From the NCBI GenBank assembly GCA_943324925.2, contig CALPNL020000107.1, positions 1-6,726 on the forward strand: a stretch of DNA of 6,726 nt, written 5' to 3'. The DNA is from Chitinophaga pinensis (GTDB taxonomy: Bacteria; Bacteroidota; Bacteroidia; Flavobacteriales; Flavobacteriaceae). Positions 1 to 5,175 of the stretch are shown here, piece by piece. Numbering within the stretch: the stretch's first letter is position 1; the number at the start of each line of letters is the position of its first letter. The notes beneath the pieces are model-generated. The model made no database searches. It had not been told where the DNA came from and saw only the letters and a program-made list of their open reading frames with translations. The translations under genes and the position numbers were made by a program.

Positions 1-1670
1 AGTTTTTATTTTATTTGTATTTCTCTTTGAATTTGTTGGCTTACGCAACTAATTTTATTGATTTTATCTATTATAAATTTACTTTCGCAAGGACCACTAT
101 TGTAGTTTTAAATGTCTTAGAACACGAAACGAACAAAGCGGTTTTGTTTTCAAGTTTCCTGTTACAATATTGGCATGTCTTTATATTGTTTTTATTGTTC
201 TCCGCAGTATGGATTTATTTATACAAAAAAGTCACTGTAAAACAATTTATACCATCAAAGAAAATACCTTACATCGGTTTTTCCATTTTAGGCTTTTTGT
301 TTGTGGTACTTTTAACAATTGGTGGAATTCGAGGTGGCGATTTTAAAAAGTCAACACGACCAATTAATCTCCTTGATGCAAGCCGACACGTGAAAAACAT
401 TGTTCACTCCGATATTGTACTAAACACTCCATTTGCTATTATTAGAACGCTTTTTAGCAACAGCTTTAAAAAACCAGATTATAAAGAGGTCAATCCACAA
501 GTAATTAATACATTGGTTCAGCCAGTAAAATTATATCGTAATAATCCAGCAACAAAACCTAATGTGGTGGTGTTTATTTTGGAAAGTTATGGTCGTGAAT
601 ATATTGGAGCACTTAATAAAAATGTCAAAATACCTAACTATAAAAGTCATGCTCCATTTCTAGATTCCTTATCGCAGCACAGTATGATTTTTACGAATGC
701 TTACGCAAATGGGCGTCAGTCAATTCATGGAATGTCTTCTGTATTAGCAGGAATACCCTCATTTAAAGATGCCTTTACTTCGTCACCTTATCCAAAACAA
801 AAAATAGAATCCTTAGTTTCCACCTTGAAAAGTGAAGGTTATAACACGTCGTTTTTCCACGGCGCTGCCAACGGTTCTATGGGCTTTTTGGGCTTTGCAA
901 ATATCTTAGGAGTCGATAATTACTATGGAAGAACTGAATACAATGACGATTCACAATTTGATGGTTTTTGGGGTATTTGGGACGAGCCATTCCTTCAATT
1001 TATGAAGAAAACTTTGGACAAAAAGAAGTCGCCATTTTTCGCATCAGTATTTACTGTTTCCTCACATGAACCTTATGTAGTTCCAAAAAAATACAAGAGT
1101 AAATTCCGTGGAGGTGGCGTTCCTATTCATAAGTGTGCAGAATATACCGACTATTCTTTGAAACAATTTTTTAACGAAGCGAAGAAAGAAGCTTGGTTCA
1201 ACAACACTATATTTGTTTTTGTAGCCGATCACTGCAACCAAATCTATTACGATGAATTCCAAAAACCAATTAATAGATATGCAGTACCTATTATTATTTA
1301 TAAACCGAATAGTGATTTGGTGGGCGTAAATAATGATTTGGCACAACAAATAGATATTTATCCAACAATCTTAGATATGATTGGTTACAAAAAACCTTTT
1401 AGAAGTTGGGGTAGAAGTCTATTGGATACCAAAACCAGTACCCCATTTGTAATCAATTCAACGGGCACTATTTATCAATTTTCTAGAGGAAACTACATTT
1501 GTACTTTTGACGGAACCAATGCAATCGGTTTTTATGATAAAGACGATAAGGCGCTGAAAACAAATTTAATAGCCCATAGAAATGCCGAAATGAATATCTT
1601 GGAACTCAACTGCAAGGCCTTTATTCAAGATTATATGAACCGTGTGGTAGATCAAAAATTAGCCAATTAA
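1..1670 (+). CDS. LTA synthase/sulfatase-family membrane phosphotransferase, 5'-partial
   Basis: The reading frame is open to the left edge (first full codon at base 3), so the true start lies outside the window. A TTG at 15 is not a credible start because homologous-looking membrane sequence continues upstream of it. The visible part has two hydrophobic segments (about bases 174-224 and 270-326), then a periplasmic alkaline-phosphatase-like catalytic domain. Metal and active-site motifs are visible in family order: FILES (Glu codon 582-584), NGRQSIHG with Ser at 720-722 in the nucleophile position, SSHEPY (His 1065-1067) and ADHC (Asp-His 1227-1232). By family knowledge these enzymes transfer phosphoglycerol, phosphoethanolamine or similar head groups outside the inner membrane. 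The substrate here is unknown, and lipoteichoic acid itself is not expected in a Gram-negative cell. The classical LtaS nucleophile is Thr; a Ser here is chemically plausible. The family call is firm, the reaction is not. A hairpin terminator follows the stop codon. Confidence 0.88.
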   Translation, partial: FLFYLYFSLNLLAYATNFIDFIYYKFTFARTTIVVLNVLEHETNKAVLFSSFLLQYWHVFILFLLFSAVWIYLYKKVTVKQFIPSKKIPYIGFSILGFLFVVLLTIGGIRGGDFKKSTRPINLLDASRHVKNIVHSDIVLNTPFAIIRTLFSNSFKKPDYKEVNPQVINTLVQPVKLYRNNPATKPNVVVFILESYGREYIGALNKNVKIPNYKSHAPFLDSLSQHSMIFTNAYANGRQSIHGMSSVLAGIPSFKDAFTSSPYPKQKIESLVSTLKSEGYNTSFFHGAANGSMGFLGFANILGVDNYYGRTEYNDDSQFDGFWGIWDEPFLQFMKKTLDKKKSPFFASVFTVSSHEPYVVPKKYKSKFRGGGVPIHKCAEYTDYSLKQFFNEAKKEAWFNNTIFVFVADHCNQIYYDEFQKPINRYAVPIIIYKPNSDLVGVNNDLAQQIDIYPTILDMIGYKKPFRSWGRSLLDTKTSTPFVINSTGTIYQFSRGNYICTFDGTNAIGFYDKDDKALKTNLIAHRNAEMNILELNCKAFIQDYMNRVVDQKLAN

Positions 1671-1690
1671 GAAATTATTGAATTGTTAAT

Positions 1691-1724
1691 AAAATGTCCT
1701 ACTTTGTTAGGATTTTTTATTTTT
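1691..1724 (+). terminator. Rho-independent-like terminator after the LtaS-like gene
   Basis: TCCTA (1697-1701) and TAGGA (1708-1712) pair around a 6-nt loop. Six T follow directly (1713-1718), then one A and more T. The A-run at 1691-1694 can extend the stem against the T-tract after a G-T wobble and one mismatch. The five-base core stem is short, so strength is uncertain. Its place between a stop codon (1670) and the next promoter (1731) supports the call. Confidence 0.6.
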
Positions 1725-1730
1725 AGACTC

Positions 1731-1759
1731 TTGCCGACCGAGTTATCTGATTATCTTTG
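1731..1759 (+). promoter_or_regulatory. Bacteroidota-type promoter of the transketolase operon
   Basis: A TTG at 1731-1733 (-33 element) is followed, after 18 bases, by TATCTTTG at 1752-1759, a perfect match to the Bacteroidota -7 consensus TAnnTTTG. Transcription would be expected to start around 1765, leaving a leader of roughly 20 nt before the ATG at 1785. The promoter lies just after the preceding terminator, so the two transketolase genes appear to form their own transcription unit. Confidence 0.7.
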
Positions 1760-1784
1760 CATAAGTTTAACTTTAACTCATACA

Positions 1785-2633
1785 ATGAAACCCAACACAC
1801 AACAATTAAACGATTTAACAATCCAAGTTAGAAGAGACATTCTTCGAATGGTACATGCAGTAAATTCAGGTCATCCCGGGGGTTCTTTAGGTTGCGCAGA
1901 ATTTATTGTTGCCTTGTATCAAAGCATCATGAACAAAAAAGATACTTTCGATATGGACGGAATTGGCGAAGATCTTTTCTTCCTTTCCAATGGCCATATT
2001 TCACCAGTTTTTTACAGCGTTTTAGCAAGAAGCGGTTATTTTCCCGTTGCTGAATTAGCGACCTTCAGAAAAATTAATTCTAGACTTCAAGGACATCCAA
2101 CCACTCACGATAATTTACCAGGAGTAAGAATGGCTTCAGGGTCTTTAGGTCAAGGTTTGTCAGTAGGAATTGGTGCCGCATTGGCTAAAAAATTGAATGG
2201 TGATAAAAACCTAGTTTATACTCTTCACGGTGACGGAGAATTGCAAGAAGGTCAAAATTGGGAAGCAATTATGTATGCCTCTGCCTATAAAGTAGATAAT
2301 TTAATTGCAACTATTGACTTGAATGGTAAACAAATTGACGGTTCTACCGATGAGGTTTTACCGATGGGAAGTATTCGTGCAAAATTTGAATCTTTCGATT
2401 GGGATGTATTAGAAATTAAAGAAGGAAATAATATAGAAGCTATTATTTCAGGAATGCAAGAAGCCAAATCAAGAACTGGAAATGGTAAACCAGTTTGTGT
2501 TTTATTACATACTGAAATGGGTAACGGCGTTGATTATATGATGTTTAGTCACGCATGGCATGGAAAAGCTCCAAATGACGCGCAATTAGAAACGGCATTA
2601 GCTCAAAACCCTGAAACGCTAGGTGACTACTAA
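1785..2633 (+). CDS. Transketolase, N-terminal (TPP-binding) subunit
   Basis: This 282-aa protein corresponds to the N-terminal thiamine-diphosphate-binding domain of full-length transketolase. With the next gene's product it should form the enzyme that moves two-carbon ketol units between sugar phosphates in the non-oxidative pentose phosphate pathway (cytoplasmic). Visible motifs are SGHPGG (His30), SNGH, GSLGQGLSVGIG, the TPP/Mg motif starting GDGELQEG (Gly149-Asp150-Gly151) and closing at Asn180 in DLNGKQIDG, and SHAWHGKAP near the end, matching the conserved transketolase SH..HG region. The frame is open upstream to 1683, but that extension runs through the promoter and part of the terminator and its sequence is unlike the family, so the ATG at 1785 is preferred. 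No Shine-Dalgarno is visible; the start context tacaATGAAA resembles that of the partner gene. A related two-subunit TPP enzyme acting on other sugars cannot be excluded from sequence alone. Confidence 0.93.
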   Translation: MKPNTQQLNDLTIQVRRDILRMVHAVNSGHPGGSLGCAEFIVALYQSIMNKKDTFDMDGIGEDLFFLSNGHISPVFYSVLARSGYFPVAELATFRKINSRLQGHPTTHDNLPGVRMASGSLGQGLSVGIGAALAKKLNGDKNLVYTLHGDGELQEGQNWEAIMYASAYKVDNLIATIDLNGKQIDGSTDEVLPMGSIRAKFESFDWDVLEIKEGNNIEAIISGMQEAKSRTGNGKPVCVLLHTEMGNGVDYMMFSHAWHGKAPNDAQLETALAQNPETLGDY

Positions 2634-2635
2634 AC

Positions 2636-2656
2636 TAGATTATAGATTTTAGATTC
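2636..2656 (+). repeat. Three tandem TAGATTN heptamers
   Basis: TAGATT occurs at 2636, 2643 and 2650, exactly seven bases apart, with A, T and C as the seventh base. The array starts three bases after the stop codon of the first transketolase gene, and its last copy runs into the hairpin at 2651-2668. The function is unknown; it may be simple AT-rich slippage. Confidence 0.75.
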
Positions 2657-2668
2657 TATTATGAATCT
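2651..2668 (+). other. Small hairpin between the two transketolase genes
   Basis: AGATTC (2651-2656) and GAATCT (2663-2668) are a perfect 6-bp inverted repeat around a 6-nt loop (TATTAT), 16 nt before the downstream ATG. The following sequence is only loosely T-rich, so it is not a convincing terminator. It could be a processing or stability element setting the ratio of the two subunits, or chance in AT-rich DNA. An in-frame ATG at 2661 lies inside it. Confidence 0.45.
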
Positions 2669-2684
2669 TTCAATTTTAAAAACA

Positions 2685-3638
2685 ATGAAAAAATATACAA
2701 ATACAGGAAGTAAAGATACCCGTTCTGGTTTTGGAGCTGGAATGACAGAATTAGGACAAACCAATGATAAAGTGGTTGCACTTTGCGCCGACTTAATAGG
2801 TTCCTTAAAATTTGATGATTTTAAGCAAAATCACCCAGAGCGCTTTTTCCAAATCGGGATTGCTGAGGCAAATATGATCGGAATTGCCGCAGGTTTAACT
2901 ATAGGAGGTAAAATTCCATTTACCGGTACTTTCGCTAATTTCTCAACCGGTAGAGTTTACGATCAAATTCGTCAATCGGTAGCTTATTCTGATAAAAATG
3001 TAAAAATATGCGCTTCGCATGCCGGTTTAACTTTGGGAGAAGATGGAGCAACGCACCAAATTTTAGAGGACATCGGATTAATGAAAATGTTGCCAGGAAT
3101 GACAGTAATTAATACGTGTGATTATAATCAAACTAAAGCTGCAACAATCGCTATTGCAGCTCATCATGGTCCTGTGTACTTGCGTTTTGGTCGTCCCGTG
3201 GTTCCTAATTTTATGCCAGCCGACGAACCATTTGTAATTGGAAAAGCAATTGTATTAAATGAAGGAACCGATGTAACTATTGTGGCAACAGGTCATTTGG
3301 TATGGGAGGCTTTATTAGCTGCTGAAGCACTTGAAGAAAAAGGTATTTCTGCTGAGGTTATTAATATCCACACCATTAAACCTTTGGATGAAGCTGCTAT
3401 TTTAAAATCATTGGCTAAAACAAAATGTATTGTCACTGCTGAAGAACACAATATTCTAGGCGGATTGGGAGAAAGTGTTGCACGAGTATTATCTTCAAAC
3501 CATCCTGCGCCTCAAGAATTTGTAGCAGTTCACGATTCATTTGGTGAAAGCGGAACTCCTTCACAATTAATGGAAAAATACAAATTGAATAACCAGGCAA
3601 TTGTGGAAGCAGTTGAAAAAGTAATTGCTAGAAAATAA
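2685..3638 (+). CDS. Transketolase, C-terminal subunit
   Basis: This 317-aa protein carries the two C-terminal parts of transketolase: a pyrimidine-binding domain (about residues 5-170) and the transketolase C-terminal domain (about 190-310). It supplies the glutamate that activates TPP (Glu61 in GIAEANMIG), plus conserved SHAGLTLGEDGATHQ (His112, Asp120, His124) and YLRFGRP. The C-terminal domain shows VTIVATGHLVWEAL, an INIHTIKPLD stretch and EEHNILGGLG. It should associate with the product of the gene 51 bp upstream, on one transcript. An in-frame ATG at 2661 would add eight residues (MNLSILKT), but that start sits within the inter-gene hairpin and the extra residues look unlike the family. 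The ATG at 2685 has the same context as the partner gene (acaATGAAA), so it is preferred. DXP synthase and pyruvate dehydrogenase E1-beta share this fold, but pairing with a transketolase N subunit argues against both. Confidence 0.93.
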   Translation: MKKYTNTGSKDTRSGFGAGMTELGQTNDKVVALCADLIGSLKFDDFKQNHPERFFQIGIAEANMIGIAAGLTIGGKIPFTGTFANFSTGRVYDQIRQSVAYSDKNVKICASHAGLTLGEDGATHQILEDIGLMKMLPGMTVINTCDYNQTKAATIAIAAHHGPVYLRFGRPVVPNFMPADEPFVIGKAIVLNEGTDVTIVATGHLVWEALLAAEALEEKGISAEVINIHTIKPLDEAAILKSLAKTKCIVTAEEHNILGGLGESVARVLSSNHPAPQEFVAVHDSFGESGTPSQLMEKYKLNNQAIVEAVEKVIARK

Positions 3639-3658
3639 TTAATTGACATAAAAAGCAT

Positions 3659-3687
3659 AAAAAACCTTTCAATTGAAAGGTTTTTTT
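3659..3687. terminator. Strong bidirectional terminator between convergent genes
   Basis: CCTTTC (3665-3670) and GAAAGG (3675-3680) pair around AATT, flanked by six A on the left (3659-3664) and seven T on the right (3681-3687). The stem can reach 12 bp. Both strands read as hairpin plus T-tract, so it can end the transketolase operon (stop at 3638) and also the convergent gene, whose stop codon begins only two bases to the right of the T-run. Confidence 0.9.
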
Positions 3688-3689
3688 AT

Positions 3690-4211
3690 TTAGAATAAGT
3701 ACTTAACTTCATTTTTTATGTAGGATAATGCCACACTAGATGGCGATTGCTTATCCATTAAATCATTCATGATAACTTCTCGAAGTTTGTTTGCCGTATC
3801 CACTCGATCACTCATATTGGTTCGTCGAATCATTTGAATAGTAGCGTTTTTAGCAGTAACAATTACGGTCCAACATTCATCTGACATGTATATTTGTTGG
3901 GTTAAATTGTGCTCAAATTCTTGCTCAATACTTGAAATCAACAAATTTTCGTAATCGTTTTTATTATCTGAATTTGGGGAAATTCTAATTAATAATTTTC
4001 CAGGATTGATTCTCTCTAAAAACAAAGTCATTCTTTCAAATGCTTGAAGTCTTAACGGTAATGCGTCTTTCTGAGTGTCTTTATTCAATAAATACCTGCG
4101 TCTCCCTTCTTCGTTTTTAGTATGTAAGTTGAAAAAATAATAGGCCACAAAACCGGTGATAATCGCTGGTAATGTATAACTTAATAATTCGATCAATTTT
4201 GTAGTATCCAT
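3690..4211 (-). CDS. Uncharacterised single-pass membrane protein, 173 aa
   Basis: The protein opens with a short polar start, then one hydrophobic segment (about residues 9-28, LLSYTLPAIITGFVAYYFF). A basic stretch follows (EGRRRY, about 35-40), then a mixed charged, probably mostly helical soluble domain to residue 173. The arrangement suggests an N-terminal anchor; by the positive-inside rule the basic stretch after the segment places the C-terminal domain in the cytoplasm. No catalytic motif is recognised. It resembles the short conserved hypothetical proteins common in Flavobacteriia (possibly the family named DUF7935, from memory and unchecked). It is convergent with the transketolase operon and divergent from the transporter gene, so no operon partner hints at a role. 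Start: ATG (complement of 4209-4211) with an A-rich leader. Complete length, a clean terminator and ordinary composition indicate a real gene. Confidence 0.8.
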   Translation of the reverse strand: MDTTKLIELLSYTLPAIITGFVAYYFFNLHTKNEEGRRRYLLNKDTQKDALPLRLQAFERMTLFLERINPGKLLIRISPNSDNKNDYENLLISSIEQEFEHNLTQQIYMSDECWTVIVTAKNATIQMIRRTNMSDRVDTANKLREVIMNDLMDKQSPSSVALSYIKNEVKYLF

Positions 4212-4307
4212 TTTTATTGTTTATAGTTATTTTAGAATTAAAAAAAAACAAATTAACGAATAAAGAAATAAACTTATAGCTTACATTTGATAAAATTTTT
4301 ATAAAAA
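4212..4307. promoter_or_regulatory. Divergent intergenic region with promoter for each side
   Basis: This 96-bp, very AT-rich gap separates two divergent genes. For the plus strand, TACATTTG at 4282-4289 matches the Bacteroidota -7 consensus exactly, 18 bases before the transporter ATG, but no TTG is visible at the usual -33 distance. For the minus strand the best candidate is TTAATTTG (complement of 4249-4256), one mismatch from consensus and also without a clear -33 box. A run of nine A (4240-4248) lies between. The plus-strand element is the more credible. Confidence 0.5.
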
Positions 4308-5078
4308 ATGGATATTCTAGTTATAACATTATTATGTGTAGCTGCATTTTTAGCTGGATTTATTGATGCAATAGTTGGTGGAGGAGGACTAATTCAAACC
4401 CCAATGGGTATGATATTATTACCCAATCTTCCGGTTTCAACAATAATAGGAACCTTAAAAGCGCCCTCCTTTAGCGGAACTTTTTTTGCAGCAATTCAGT
4501 ATCTCAAGAAAATAGAAATGAATTGGAAACTACTCTTAGTAATGATGGTTTTAGCAGTTCCATCGGCCTACTTAGGTTCTACTTTGCTGGTATATATGAG
4601 TAACGATTTTATGAAACCATTACTTTTAGTAATTTTATCTTTGTTATTGATTTACACATATGTAAAGAAAAATTTTGGAATGCATTCTGACAAATCTCAT
4701 TCTCCAAAAAAACAACTATTTTATGCGGTATTAATTTCTTTTTTCATTGGATTTTACGATGGTTTTATTGGTCCAGGAACAGGTAGTTTTTTGGTCTTAG
4801 CATTTGTAATCATTCTTGGATTTGATTTTCTACAAGCCTCAGCCAATGCTAAAATGGTTAATTTGGCAACTAATTTTGGATCGATTTGTTTGTTTATAAT
4901 CAAAGGTAAAATATTATGGTTAATTGCCATTCCAATGGCTATTTGTAATGCTTTAGGAGGTTATATTGGCGCAAAGCTAGCTATTAACAAAGGAAATAAA
5001 TTCATAAGAATATTTTTTTTAATTGTCGTTTTAGGCACTTTAATCCGTTTTGCTTACGATGTTTTTCAAGGAAAATAA
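4308..5078 (+). CDS. TSUP-family (TauE/SafE, YfcA-like) membrane transporter
   Basis: This 256-aa, strongly hydrophobic protein has about seven or eight membrane segments and the usual length for the TSUP family (TauE/SafE domain). It contains two homologous halves. GFIDAIVGGGG (residues 17-27) matches GFYDGFIGPGT (148-158), and GTLKAPS with Lys51 matches NAKMVN with Lys182; both pairs are exactly 131 residues apart, which supports internal duplication. The second half (GFYDGFIGPGTGSF, then a KILW and a GGYIGAK stretch) resembles E. coli YfcA. Family members move sulfite, sulfoacetate, thiosulfate or other organic anions across the inner membrane, but YfcA-type substrates are poorly known and no sulfur gene lies nearby, so I assign no substrate. 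The start ATG at 4308 has an A-rich leader without Shine-Dalgarno, 18 bases after a perfect -7 box. I see no clear hairpin terminator after the stop codon. Confidence 0.9.
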   Translation: MDILVITLLCVAAFLAGFIDAIVGGGGLIQTPMGMILLPNLPVSTIIGTLKAPSFSGTFFAAIQYLKKIEMNWKLLLVMMVLAVPSAYLGSTLLVYMSNDFMKPLLLVILSLLLIYTYVKKNFGMHSDKSHSPKKQLFYAVLISFFIGFYDGFIGPGTGSFLVLAFVIILGFDFLQASANAKMVNLATNFGSICLFIIKGKILWLIAIPMAICNALGGYIGAKLAINKGNKFIRIFFLIVVLGTLIRFAYDVFQGK

Positions 5079-5149
5079 GCATTGTATAACTAACTCAAAA
5101 TTGTTAAGATATAGTTTGTTTTCATAACTAAATCCTCATTCTAAATTCC

Positions 5150-5157
5150 TATTTTTG
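5150..5157 (+). promoter_or_regulatory. Candidate -7 box upstream of the helicase gene
   Basis: TATTTTTG matches TAnnTTTG perfectly and lies 18 bases before the ATG at 5176, the same spacing as the box upstream of the transporter gene. No TTG is found at the expected -33 position, so strength is uncertain. The 97-bp gap after the transporter gene and the lack of a functional link make a separate helicase promoter likely. Confidence 0.5.
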
Positions 5158-5175
5158 TATTCCTATTCAATAAAA

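Noticed and set aside
1062..1349. Minus-strand open frame of 95 codons inside the LtaS-like gene
   Set aside because: It is fully antisense to the catalytic core of a well-supported gene, and its residues look like back-translation noise with no domain.
1683..1784. Upstream in-frame extension of the transketolase N subunit (34 extra residues from a TTG at 1683)
   Set aside because: It overlaps the terminator and the promoter, and the added residues do not resemble the family N-terminus; the ATG at 1785 fits family length and start context.
2285..2467. Minus-strand open frame of 60 codons inside the transketolase N gene
   Set aside because: It is antisense to conserved TPP-binding sequence, with no promoter or domain seen; a shadow frame.
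2661..2684. ATG at 2661 as the start of the transketolase C subunit
   Set aside because: It lies inside the inter-gene hairpin and adds eight residues unlike the family; the ATG at 2685 shares its context with the partner gene.
5086..5131. Direct repeat ATAACTAA at 5086-5093 and 5124-5131, considered as an operator or attachment site
   Set aside because: Eight AT-rich bases repeated once in an AT-rich gap are expected by chance; no symmetry, integrase gene or longer identity supports it.
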